Assembly: GCA_910576205.1 (NCBI GenBank)
Contig: CAJTHL010000005.1
Span: forward strand, 152,072-216,071
DNA length: 64,000 bases
Direction of reading: 5' to 3'
Source of the DNA: Clostridia bacterium
GTDB taxonomy: Bacteria; Bacillota; Clostridia; Lachnospirales; Lachnospiraceae
Below, piece after piece: positions 24,843-32,887 of this stretch; within the stretch, counting starts at the first letter, position 1, and each line of letters starts with the position of its first letter. Below the pieces are notes generated by a model. The model was not told the origin of the DNA, searched no databases, and was given only the letters and a program-made list of their open reading frames with translations. The position numbers were made by a program, and so were the translations under genes.

Positions 24843-25070
24843 TTCCAGTTCCGCATCTCCCCTACATGGCCCCTGGGTACTGGAAGCATTTCTGACTGCT
24901 TCGCATCCATAAATCCTTCCGGGGGCCATTTCGGGCAGTTGCTGTTTTCCAGTTCCGCATCTCCCCTACATGGCCCCTGGGTACTGGAAGCATTTCTGAC
25001 TGCTTCGCATCCATAAATCCTTCCGGGGGCCATTTCGGGCAGTTGCTGTTTTCCATTTCTGTGTCTCCCC
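24843..25070 (-). repeat. Dispersed 5'-UTR hairpin element, exact tandem duplication before trmD
   Basis: Two identical 104-bp units (24843-24946 and 24947-25050) plus a short stub to about 25070, filling the rimM-trmD gap. Gene-sense features are AACAGCAACTGCCC, ATGGCCCC with GGGGCCAT, GGAAGGATTT with AAATGCTTCC, and GGAGATGCGGAACTGG. The absence of any mismatch between the units implies recent duplication or conversion. Confidence 0.92.
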
Positions 25071-25072
25071 GT

Positions 25073-25582
25073 TCAGTCCAGCAGCCCCTCCAGCACGTGT
25101 ACCTGCATCCGCTGTCCTTCCACGTCCACCTCCAGAATACAGTCGGGTATGGCGGGCAGAAGGATTTCTTTTCCCTCCGGGCTCTCCACGATATACACGT
25201 CGTTGGCCCCGGTTTGCAGCACGTCCGTCAGCTTTCCCAGGAGTTTCCCGTCCTCAGTCTCCACCTGCATGCCCAAAAGATCCACAATAAAATTCTCGTT
25301 TTCCTCCAGGGGCACTGCGTCCTCCCGGCTTACATAGAGATCGCTGCCTCTGTATTTCTCGATCTCATTAATATCGTTAAATTCCTTAAACTTTAAAATT
25401 ACCTGGTTTTTAAAATACTTCACCTGGGTGATGGTAAGCTCCCGCTTCTCCTTTCCCGTATCCAGCAGCACATGCTCCAGATCCTTAAAACGGCCTGGGT
25501 CGTCTGTGGTGGGGAAAATCTTTACCTCCCCCTTTAAACCGTGGGTGGAGGATATGACACCCACCCGCAGATATGCCTCCAT
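25073..25582 (-). CDS. rimM: Ribosome maturation factor RimM
   Basis: 16S rRNA-processing factor (169 aa) that binds S19 and helps mature the 30S head. The N-terminal RimM domain begins [20 protein letters not shown]; the C-terminal PRC barrel contains [22 protein letters not shown] and [26 protein letters not shown] precedes the ATG. It is in the standard order between khpA and trmD. Confidence 0.95.
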   Translation of the reverse strand: MEAYLRVGVISSTHGLKGEVKIFPTTDDPGRFKDLEHVLLDTGKEKRELTITQVKYFKNQVILKFKEFNDINEIEKYRGSDLYVSREDAVPLEENENFIVDLLGMQVETEDGKLLGKLTDVLQTGANDVYIVESPEGKEILLPAIPDCILEVDVEGQRMQVHVLEGLLD

Positions 25583-25642
25583 AAGCGTTCTCCTTCTTGA
25601 AATACGCAGACAGCGGGTGTCGCCACCCGCTGTCTATGCTCT

Positions 25643-25873
25643 TTACTGCATGATTTCCACTACTACTTTTCGGTCTTCCTTTGCTGCCGCCGCTTTTACC
25701 ACACAGCGGATTGCCTTTGCAATCCGTCCCTGTTTGCCAATCACTTTTCCCATATCAGACGGCGCCACACGAAGTTCTACAAGAATCGTCTTCTCATTCT
25801 CGGTCTCCGTAACAACGACTTCCTCCGGATGTTCCACCAGCGATTTCGCAATCACTTCTACTAGTCCTTTCAT
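25643..25873 (-). CDS. khpA: KH-domain RNA-binding protein KhpA (YlqC)
   Basis: A 76-residue single KH domain with the GxxG loop in VIGKQGRIAKAIR. KhpA pairs with KhpB (Jag) and binds many RNAs in Firmicutes, affecting cell-wall growth. ATG 25873 with GGAGG gives the normal start MKGLVEVIAKSLV; a longer frame would overlap rpsP. It lies between rpsP and rimM as usual. Confidence 0.93.
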   Translation of the reverse strand: MKGLVEVIAKSLVEHPEEVVVTETENEKTILVELRVAPSDMGKVIGKQGRIAKAIRCVVKAAAAKEDRKVVVEIMQ

Positions 25874-25907
25874 ATACCACCTCCGAATGTGGATTCCCTG
25901 TTTTCCG

Positions 25908-26153
25908 TTATTTCTCAATACCTGCCAGCTTGAAAATCTTGCCGACCACCTCTGTGGGCTGCGCGCCGTTGTTCAGCCATTTCTTAGCGGCTTCCTCATT
26001 TACCTTGAAGGTGCTGGGATCTGTGTTGGGGTCATAGGTTCCGATCTCCTCAATAAATCTGCCGTCTCTTGGGGATCTGGAATCTGCAACTACAATTCTA
26101 TAGAAAGGTGCTTTCTTCTGACCCATTCTCTTTAATCTGATTTTTACTGCCAT
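25908..26153 (-). CDS. rpsP: 30S ribosomal protein S16
   Basis: Complete S16 (81 aa) with the invariant start [20 protein letters not shown] and [17 protein letters not shown]. It is co-transcribed with ffh upstream and khpA-rimM-trmD downstream; GGAGG precedes the ATG. Confidence 0.97.
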   Translation of the reverse strand: MAVKIRLKRMGQKKAPFYRIVVADSRSPRDGRFIEEIGTYDPNTDPSTFKVNEEAAKKWLNNGAQPTEVVGKIFKLAGIEK

Positions 26154-26191
26154 TTTTCTTTTCCTCCATTACTGTTTAAAATTTTCATTTA

Positions 26192-27538
26192 TCAAAAAGG
26201 AAGTTTGAATTTCCCTTTTTTTCCGAATCTTCCCCCCATCATCTGGGGCATCTGCTTCATCAGCTTCCGGCTCTGCTCAAACTGCTTTACCAGGCGGTTA
26301 ACCTCGGAGATATCCACCCCCGCGCCCCCTGCAATCCTGCGCTTTCTGGACGGATTCAGCAGGTTCGGGTTGCTCCGCTCCTGGGGAGTCATGGACAGGA
26401 TAATGGCCTCAATGCGGGCCATCTTCTTGTCGTCAATGGCTGCCTCCAGATCCTTCATCTGGCTTCCCATGCCCGGCATCATGGACAAAATGCTGGTGAG
26501 CCCTCCCATTTTTTTCATCTGGTTCATGCTCTCCAGATAATCGTCGAAACCAAACTGGTTCTTCTTCATCTTCTGAGCCATCTCTCTGGCTTTGTCCTCG
26601 TCCACCTGCTCCTGGGCCTTTTCGATAAGGCTTAGCACATCCCCCATGCCCAGGATCCGGGAAGCCATGCGGTCCGGGTAAAACTGCTCCAGATCCGACA
26701 GTTTTTCCCCCATACCCACAAAGAGAATGGGTTTCCCTGTCACCGCCTTGATGGAAAGGGCGGCTCCGCCCCTGGTGTCTCCGTCCAGCTTGGTGAGAAT
26801 GACGCCGTCGATGCCGATCTTTTCCTCAAAAGCCGTAGCCACGTTTACCGCGTCCTGTCCGGTCATGGCGTCCACCGTAAGGAGCGCCTGGTCTATGGTA
26901 AGATTTCCCTTTATGTCAATGAGCTCCTCCATCATGTCCTCGTCCACGTGGAGGCGTCCCGCCGTATCCAGAATCAGTACATTCATGCCGGATTTGCGGG
27001 CATGCTCATAAGCTGCCTTCGCAATGTCCACCGGCTTGTGCCCGTCGCCCATGGAGAATACTTCCACGCCCTGCTTTTCCCCGTTTACCTGTAGCTGTTT
27101 AATAGCCGCCGGACGGTAGATATCGCAGGCCACAAGCAGGGGTTTTCTTCCCTTGCTCTTTAGCTTCCCCGCCAGCTTGGCGGCCGTGGTGGTCTTACCT
27201 GCGCCCTGGAGGCCCATCATCATCATCACCGTAATCTCATTGCCGGGCCGGAGCTTTAAATCCGTGGTCTCGGAGCCCATAAGGCTGACCATCTCTTCAT
27301 CTACAATCTTAATAACCGTCTGCCCCGGGGTCAGACTGCTCATTACATCCGCGCCAATGGCCCTGGCTTCCACAGATCTGATAAACTGTTTTACCACCTT
27401 GAAGCTTACGTCCGCCTCCAGAAGGGCCATCTTCACTTCCTTCAGGGAAGCCTTTACGTCCGCCTCCGTAAGCCTGCCCTTGCTGCGCAGGTTTTTGAAA
27501 ATATTCTGCAGTTTGTCGGATAAGCTCTCAAATGCCAT
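26192..27538 (-). CDS. ffh: Signal recognition particle protein Ffh (SRP54)
   Basis: GTPase (448 aa) that binds signal sequences and 4.5S/6S RNA and delivers ribosomes to FtsY. N domain, G domain (P-loop GLQGAGKTTTAAKL, DTAGRLHVDEDMM, TKLDGDTRGG) and a Met-rich M domain (MNQMKKMGGLTSILSMMPGM) occur in order. The C-terminus (GRFGKKGKFKLPF) is typical of Firmicutes. It follows ylxM, its usual partner. Confidence 0.97.
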   Translation of the reverse strand: MAFESLSDKLQNIFKNLRSKGRLTEADVKASLKEVKMALLEADVSFKVVKQFIRSVEARAIGADVMSSLTPGQTVIKIVDEEMVSLMGSETTDLKLRPGNEITVMMMMGLQGAGKTTTAAKLAGKLKSKGRKPLLVACDIYRPAAIKQLQVNGEKQGVEVFSMGDGHKPVDIAKAAYEHARKSGMNVLILDTAGRLHVDEDMMEELIDIKGNLTIDQALLTVDAMTGQDAVNVATAFEEKIGIDGVILTKLDGDTRGGAALSIKAVTGKPILFVGMGEKLSDLEQFYPDRMASRILGMGDVLSLIEKAQEQVDEDKAREMAQKMKKNQFGFDDYLESMNQMKKMGGLTSILSMMPGMGSQMKDLEAAIDDKKMARIEAIILSMTPQERSNPNLLNPSRKRRIAGGAGVDISEVNRLVKQFEQSRKLMKQMPQMMGGRFGKKGKFKLPF

Positions 27539-27591
27539 GGTTTCTGGTTCCCCAATCTGTCTTTCTTTTAAATTTTTCCCGGACGAAGCTC

Positions 27592-27924
27592 CTACAACTG
27601 CTCCAGAATCCGGTCAAGCTGTCCTGTGAGCTCCTCCCGGTCCAGGCTTTTTCCTCTCTGGATTTCCGCCTTCATTTCCCGAATCTGGCTCTTAATCAGC
27701 ACAAATTTCTCTACCAGGCGCAGTTTTTTCTCATAATCCTCCAGGATTTTGTTGCACCGCCGGATGAGATCATGTACCCCCTGTCTGCTGACGCCCCGTT
27801 CCTGGGCCACTTCGCTGAAGGAGTAGTCGTTCAGCACTACATCCTCGTAGATTTCTTTCTGATGTTTTGTCAGCAGTTCACCGTAAAAATCGTAAAGCAG
27901 GGTCTGCTCCAGAATCTTTTCCAT
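27592..27924 (-). CDS. ylxM: YlxM/p13-like helix-turn-helix protein
   Basis: A 110-residue sigma-factor-like DNA-binding protein always found just upstream of ffh, with a sigma70 region-4-like HTH (YSFSEVAQERGVSRQGVHDLIRRC). In streptococci YlxM modulates SRP GTPase activity. The ATG lies very close to the transcription start implied by the promoter at 27942-27970, so the leader is only about 10 nt with AAGGTG as ribosome site. Confidence 0.92.
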   Translation of the reverse strand: MEKILEQTLLYDFYGELLTKHQKEIYEDVVLNDYSFSEVAQERGVSRQGVHDLIRRCNKILEDYEKKLRLVEKFVLIKSQIREMKAEIQRGKSLDREELTGQLDRILEQL

Positions 27925-27941
27925 TATCAGTCACCTTGACT

Positions 27942-27987
27942 ATCTTAACGGATGGAGGGAGGTTTGTCAAGTGTTTTTTCTTGACAA
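27942..27987 (-). promoter_or_regulatory. Promoter of the ylxM-ffh-trmD operon with flanking inverted repeat
   Basis: On the minus strand TTGACA (27970-27965) and TAAGAT (27947-27942) are 17 nt apart. The -35 lies inside one arm of a perfect 8-bp inverted repeat, TTGTCAAG at 27964-27971 and CTTGACAA at 27980-27987, which could be a repressor site or simply two opposed -35-like boxes. Confidence 0.75.
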
Positions 27988-28019
27988 CTTTCCTTTTTTA
28001 TTTTCCCACAATCCCCCTC

Positions 28020-31000
28020 TCACCACCGGAAGATATCAGACAGGCGCATCTGCACTGCCTGCTCTGCCCTCTCCTCCTCTTTCCGGGCCGTCTCCCGCCG
28101 GACCTCCTCCCCGGGAATTTCTTTTAAGAAGCAGGAGCCCTCCCCGCTGCCCACCAGAATCAGTTCCTCCCTGGCCCGGGTCATCCCCACATAGCAGAGA
28201 CGCCGTTCCTCCTCCAGGTCCGCCTCGCCGCCGGCAAATTCCAGGGGAAAACGCCCTCTGTCCATTCCATATAAAAATACCACGGGAAATTCCAGGCCCT
28301 TGGAGCCGTGAAGCGTCATAAGTGTGACGGTATCCGCGCTGTATTTCCGGCCTCCGTTTCTTCGCACGTCCCCGTCCTCTCCAAAAGTAAGGCTGTCCAG
28401 GAAATCTCCCATGGCGGAATAGAACACGGACATATCCGCGAGCTTTTTCATGACCTCCCTGTTTTCAAAGGAAAACTCCTTCTCCCACTCCTCCAGAAGC
28501 CGTACGGGGCGGGTTCTCCTCACTTTTTTCCGGTATTTCCCAGTCAGATAGGTAAACCGCTCCTCCTTCGGTTCGCCCAGCCAGGGCTTAAGAAGCCTCC
28601 GGCTTAATTTCTCTGACGCCTCTGTCCGGGTCTGGAGCAGATAGCGGAAAAAGTACAAGGCTGCCCGCACCTCCCGCTCTGTTAAAAAGTCTTCCCGTCC
28701 CGCCACCTGGTAGGGAATCCCCTCCTGCCGCAGGCACTTTTCCAAAAGAGCCGCCTGCCTGTGCGTCCGGTAAAGCACGGCCATATCCGAAAATCCCCGC
28801 ACCGGGCCGCCTTCCCCGGCTCCCTTCTCGTCCGTATCCCGCATATCCATGCCGCCCACCTGCCGGTTGATCTCCTTTGCCACAAAAACAGCCTCTCCCC
28901 GCTCATCCTCCGCCGACACCATGCGCACCGGCTGCTGCCCTTTTCTTCTGGCCTCCATTCTCCGCTCTCCCCCCTCATTACGGGAGATCACCCCAAGAGC
29001 CCCGTGAAGAATGGCAGGCGCGCAGCGGTAATTCTCCTCCAGGCGGATGGTGACAAGGCCCGGATACTCCTCTCCCAGGCGGGAGAAAACCTGGGGATCG
29101 CATCCCCGGAACCCGTAGATGGACTGATCCGGGTCCCCGATTACAAACAGCTCCCGGCCGCCCCGGCTCCATTCCCTTACCAGGCGGTATTGCAGGGGAT
29201 TGATATCCTGGAACTCATCGATAAGCAGATAGGAAAAGGGCTTGCGCTCCGGCGCATCCTCCGATATTTCTTCCAGAATCTGTAAGGTTTCCAGGAGAAG
29301 GTCGTCATAATCCAGGGCTTTCGCTTCCTCCAAAAGCTTTTGATAGCGCTGGTACAGGGGCTTTTCCTCCTCCTCCGCCTCCCTAAGGCCGTTTTTCACC
29401 TGGGAAAGCTTTCGCAGGAACAAGGTGACAGAATCCTTCCTAACAGATTTCCAGGAAGCCTTTTCCCCAGGGCCTTTTTCCCTCTGTTCCTCCCCAGGAC
29501 TTTCCTTTAACTCCCGGATATTCCCTTCCACCCCATTTTCCCGGAGAACCGCTTCGGCCAGCTCTTCCTGGAGGCCCTTATCCGCCATGAGAAAGGACAT
29601 TCCTCTATCCTTGAGAAACCGGCTGCAGACAGCGTGAAAGGTTCCGGTCAGTACGCCCGCCCCATTTGCAGCCCGGTCATGCTTCTTTCCGTCCGCCATC
29701 CGTGTTTCCATCTCTTTTGCCGCCTTGTGGGTAAAGGTCACGGCAGTGATCTCCTCCGGGGAAATCTTCCGCACTTCCAGCAGATACCGGAGCCTGGCAA
29801 TCAGTGTGCGGGTTTTGCCTGCCCCCGGCCCGGCGATCACCGCCACGGCCCGGCCTGTCTGTTCTACGGCCCTTTGCTGGGAACGGCTTAACTCCTGGGA
29901 AGAGGACGTGTTTTCCGCAGGGCAGGCAGCTTCGTCTGTTTCTTCAGGCCCGGGATTCTCCCGTCCTCCTCCGGGCTTCTGTTTGATTTCCGGTTTTTGG
30001 GTTCCCTGTAAATCCTGCCCTTTTTCCGGCTTCCCCGGCTGTCTCTTCCCTTCCGGCCCCGGCTTCTTCCCCCGGAAGTCCTCCTCCCCCAAAAAGGAAA
30101 GCTGTCCCTCCAGTACGCTTCTGTCCCCGGCTGTCAGAAGGCTGATTTTTCCGTACTCCCCGTCAAAGCCCGGGGTGCGCTCCACCTGGCCTGAACGAAG
30201 CCTGCGGATGCCCTCTGCCACCAGGAAGCCCGCCTCTCTTTTAATATCCTCCACGGGAATCTCCCGCAGAATGGCAAATTCCGGCCCCAGGGCTCTCAGC
30301 ATCTGCGCATATTTCTCCTGGGCTTTCTTTCCGGCCGCGGAAATCCCTTCTGAGGCCCCGATCACCTCCAAAAGCGGCACCATACTCTCAAAAGGCCGGC
30401 CTGAGGGCAGCTCAAAACCTTCCTGCCTGTCCGCAAGCTGGTCTATGCGGTTCAGCACGCCGATGGTAATCTTTTTGCCGCAGACCGGACATTTATTCCC
30501 GTACCCGGCTGTCTGGGCAGGGCTGATGCAAAGCCCGCATTTCCGGTGGCCGTCAAAGTGGTATTTCCCCTCCTCCGGAAAAAATTCAATGGTGCCCGAA
30601 AGGCCCTTTCCCTCTTGAATAGCCCCATAAAGCCCTTCATAGGACAGCTCTATGTCAAAGAGGCTGGCTTCCCGCCCAAGCTTCGCCGGGGAGTGGGCGT
30701 CTGAGTTGGAGATAAGGCAAAAGCGGTCCAGGGCGCTGACCCGCCAGATCATGGGCGGGTCGGCGGAAAGGCCCGTCTCCAGGGCATGGATATGGGGCGT
30801 CAGCTCCTCAAAGCATTCCTCTATGGCGTCAAAGCCGGAAAACGCCCCAAACATGGAAAAATGCGGCGTCCAGATATGGGCGGGCACATAGATTCCCCTG
30901 GGAGTTGTCTCCAGCAGGATTTCCAGCAGATCCCGGCATGGAAGCCCCAGAATAGGCCGCCCGTCGGAATGAATATTCCCGATAAGCTCCAGACGCCTTG

Positions 31001-31352
31001 CCAGGGCTTCCGCCTCCTCCAATCCTGGCAGAATCAAAAGGCTATGGACTTTGCGCACCCGGTCGTTTTTCTTGTAGATGGAGCTGATCTCCCCGGTGAC
31101 CACAAAGCGGGGCTGCCTGGAAGATACGCCCTCCTCCTTAATCTGGTATTCCTTTTTCAGCACATACAGACCGTCCTTTGCCGGTTCCAGCTTTTCCTTT
31201 AATTCCTCCCGCCAGGCCGGATGTGTGAAATCCCCTGTGCCAAGAATGTCAATGCCTTTTTTCCTCGCCCATAAATCCAGGTATTCCGGTGTGCAGTCTT
31301 TGCTGGTGGCACGGGAATACCGGGAGTGGATGTGCAGATCTCCTATGTACAT
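28020..31352 (-). CDS. Endonuclease Q-like PHP nuclease fused to a UvrD/Rep helicase
   Basis: An 1110-residue two-enzyme fusion. Residues 1-415 match the EndoQ/TIGR00375 family: PHP motifs DLHIHSRYSR and GTGDFTHP, SNSDAHSP, and a zinc finger with Cys272, Cys275, Cys288 and Cys291. EndoQ nicks DNA 5' of deaminated bases and abasic sites. A Lys/Pro/Gly-rich linker (420-488) joins a superfamily-1 helicase: Walker A GPGAGKT (508-514), LLIDEFQDINP, GDPDQSIYGFRG, LEENYRC, TLMTLHGSKGLEF and CYVGMTRARE. Nick then unwind is the obvious combined activity (inference). It is transcribed alone. Confidence 0.88.
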   Translation of the reverse strand: MYIGDLHIHSRYSRATSKDCTPEYLDLWARKKGIDILGTGDFTHPAWREELKEKLEPAKDGLYVLKKEYQIKEEGVSSRQPRFVVTGEISSIYKKNDRVRKVHSLLILPGLEEAEALARRLELIGNIHSDGRPILGLPCRDLLEILLETTPRGIYVPAHIWTPHFSMFGAFSGFDAIEECFEELTPHIHALETGLSADPPMIWRVSALDRFCLISNSDAHSPAKLGREASLFDIELSYEGLYGAIQEGKGLSGTIEFFPEEGKYHFDGHRKCGLCISPAQTAGYGNKCPVCGKKITIGVLNRIDQLADRQEGFELPSGRPFESMVPLLEVIGASEGISAAGKKAQEKYAQMLRALGPEFAILREIPVEDIKREAGFLVAEGIRRLRSGQVERTPGFDGEYGKISLLTAGDRSVLEGQLSFLGEEDFRGKKPGPEGKRQPGKPEKGQDLQGTQKPEIKQKPGGGRENPGPEETDEAACPAENTSSSQELSRSQQRAVEQTGRAVAVIAGPGAGKTRTLIARLRYLLEVRKISPEEITAVTFTHKAAKEMETRMADGKKHDRAANGAGVLTGTFHAVCSRFLKDRGMSFLMADKGLQEELAEAVLRENGVEGNIRELKESPGEEQREKGPGEKASWKSVRKDSVTLFLRKLSQVKNGLREAEEEEKPLYQRYQKLLEEAKALDYDDLLLETLQILEEISEDAPERKPFSYLLIDEFQDINPLQYRLVREWSRGGRELFVIGDPDQSIYGFRGCDPQVFSRLGEEYPGLVTIRLEENYRCAPAILHGALGVISRNEGGERRMEARRKGQQPVRMVSAEDERGEAVFVAKEINRQVGGMDMRDTDEKGAGEGGPVRGFSDMAVLYRTHRQAALLEKCLRQEGIPYQVAGREDFLTEREVRAALYFFRYLLQTRTEASEKLSRRLLKPWLGEPKEERFTYLTGKYRKKVRRTRPVRLLEEWEKEFSFENREVMKKLADMSVFYSAMGDFLDSLTFGEDGDVRRNGGRKYSADTVTLMTLHGSKGLEFPVVFLYGMDRGRFPLEFAGGEADLEEERRLCYVGMTRAREELILVGSGEGSCFLKEIPGEEVRRETARKEEERAEQAVQMRLSDIFRW

Positions 31353-31442
31353 ATCCTTTCGCTCCTCAAACAGTTTCCTTCTCCATATGGTCTTTTCCAG
31401 GTTCCAAAAGCGCTGCGTTTTCCTTCCCTTATCCGCGTAAAT

Positions 31443-31667
31443 CTATATTTTGCCGGCTTTTACCAGCAGCATCATTGGCCGGCGCAATTCGTCTTTCATC
31501 CCCGGAATGCACATCATTTCTTCGGACGGCTCCACCTCTTCCACCGCTTTAAGTGCAAAACCGTTATTCAGTAATCCCACATACTCTCCGGGTATTCATA
31601 TTCCTCTATTCCGCAGACACGGTGCGCAATCTGCTTTCCCCTGAAGCGAGGGTGGAAACCTGGAAAA
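31443..31667 (-). pseudogene. C-terminal remnant of a SAM-dependent methyltransferase
   Basis: Part of a 430-bp gene-free gap. The minus strand encodes GKQIAHRVCGIEEYEYPESM in one frame (stop at 31568) and then LLNNGFALKAVEEVEPSEEM and DELRRPMMLLVKAGKI in another (stop at 31443). Joined, these resemble the last 75 or so residues of class I SAM methyltransferases common in this family. A frameshift and loss of everything upstream, where a terminator hairpin now lies, mark it as dead. The identification is by eye. Confidence 0.5.
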
Positions 31668-31670
31668 TGT

Positions 31671-31710
31671 ATACAAAAACAGCCGGAGGCAGTGGAAATC
31701 CACTGCCTCC
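31671..31710 (-). terminator. Terminator of the flavodoxin-rbsD operon
   Basis: Perfect 11-bp stem GGAGGCAGTGG / CCACTGCCTCC (31685-31710) with a 4-nt loop; on the minus strand it is followed by GGCTGTTTTTG. Confidence 0.88.
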
Positions 31711-31783
31711 TGTCCTCTAAGGCCTTGATTTTAAATGAAACGGTAAAATGTCCCAGGCGGCAAAGAGGCGCCTCTTTTCTCTC

Positions 31784-32179
31784 TCAGAACGCCACGCCCG
31801 CCCGCAGTATCACATTGGGATACGGGGTAAACTCCCCTGTGCGGATGGCAAACTTCACATCCCCGGACATCTTCTTCAAATCCTCGTGGGAAATAAACGT
31901 GTGCTCCACGCCCGGAAGCTTATTCTGGATATACGCCAGAAGCTCCGGATTTTTTTCGCGGATTTCCTCCGCAAGGGTGTAATACTCCACCCCCGCCTCC
32001 TCCAGGACCGCGTCCATGGTCTGCACAAAAGTGGGCACCCCGCCGCATAAAGCCAGGTCCACAATGGGAACTCCTTTGGGAATGGGCATCCCCGCGTCCC
32101 CGATCATAAATAAATCCCTGTGTCCCAGTGCCGCAATATATCCGGCAAGCTGCGCGTTTAAAATTCCTCTTTTCTTCAT
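31784..32179 (-). CDS. rbsD: D-ribose pyranase
   Basis: RbsD/FucU-family sugar mutarotase (131 aa) converting the pyranose to the furanose form of D-ribose before phosphorylation. The family start MKKRGILNAQLAGYIAALGH and catalytic His20, the GDAGMPIP segment and the C-terminal TGEFTPYPNVILRAGVAF are all present. ATG 32179 is chosen because it matches the family N-terminus, with GAGGGGG upstream. It is separated from any ribose transporter or kinase in this window and follows a flavodoxin gene. Confidence 0.93.
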   Translation of the reverse strand: MKKRGILNAQLAGYIAALGHRDLFMIGDAGMPIPKGVPIVDLALCGGVPTFVQTMDAVLEEAGVEYYTLAEEIREKNPELLAYIQNKLPGVEHTFISHEDLKKMSGDVKFAIRTGEFTPYPNVILRAGVAF

Positions 32180-32213
32180 GGTAAATTTCCCCCTCTTCAA
32201 ATTTTCATGGGCC

Positions 32214-32741
32214 CTACGCTTCCATCCAAAGCTCCGCCGCCGCAATCCCCATGGCAAACTCCCGGGCTTTTGCCAGGTCGCGTTCATTGGGATGGAGCAT
32301 GGCCTCGTCGAAATTGGCCATCATCCACTCTACCTTGGACTGGTTTTCCGGCGTGAGAATGTGTTCGTATTTCCGGCGTATCTGAATAGGCATCTTTCCC
32401 TGGCAGAGAAACATGCCAAGATAAGCGTTGTCGCTCTCTATCCAGACAGTCACCTGGTTCTCCACCTTCCTCTTATACTCCGGCGTAGGCTTTGTTCCGC
32501 ATGTGGCAAAAAGCGCAATATTTTTTCCGCCCAGATGCTCCAGGCAGCGGATCACCTCAACGCTGCAGGTTCCCTTATTCACGAAAAATCCTACGAAATA
32601 TATCCTCGCATCTGGCAGACGCTCCATCTCATGCAGATTCAGAATATCCTTATTCTGCCCGGGAAGGGCAGCGAACATGTGAAAGGCCACCTGTTTGGTA
32701 TTTCCTGTCTCGCTGCAATATAACACCACGTAGTCCAGCAT
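32214..32741 (-). CDS. Flavodoxin-family protein
   Basis: A 175-residue FMN-binding flavodoxin-fold protein. The N-terminal phosphate loop is YCSETGNTKQVA; strand-loop FVGFFVNKGTC and ALFATCGTKP correspond to the FMN-isoalloxazine loops. It lacks the C-terminal shape of electron-transfer flavodoxins and is closer to the small clostridial proteins annotated only as flavodoxin family. The start is ATG 32741, preceded by GGGGG; a consensus-like promoter lies upstream. It is co-transcribed with rbsD, 34 bp downstream. Confidence 0.8.
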   Translation of the reverse strand: MLDYVVLYCSETGNTKQVAFHMFAALPGQNKDILNLHEMERLPDARIYFVGFFVNKGTCSVEVIRCLEHLGGKNIALFATCGTKPTPEYKRKVENQVTVWIESDNAYLGMFLCQGKMPIQIRRKYEHILTPENQSKVEWMMANFDEAMLHPNERDLAKAREFAMGIAAAELWMEA

Positions 32742-32786
32742 CTGATTATGTCCCCCTGCCATCTCTGAAAATGCCTTTATTACAAA

Positions 32787-32815
32787 ATCTTACACTTTTC
32801 TTCCGATTGCATCAA
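32787..32815 (-). promoter_or_regulatory. Promoter of the flavodoxin-rbsD operon
   Basis: On the minus strand TTGATG (32815-32810) and TAAGAT (32792-32787) are separated by 17 nt, about 45 bp before the start codon. Confidence 0.65.
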
Positions 32816-32887
32816 GGGTTTCTTTCTAAAACAATTCTTAAAAAATTATAAATTCCTCAAATCCCGGAAAAATATGTAACTTTTCCC

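Noticed and set aside
24843..25070. CRISPR-like tandem repeat
   Set aside because: Units are 104 bp with no spacers, there are only two, and the same sequence recurs singly before other genes; no cas genes are present.
28600..31640. Several plus-strand frames opposite the EndoQ-UvrD gene
   Set aside because: Shadows of a helicase with complete motifs on the minus strand.
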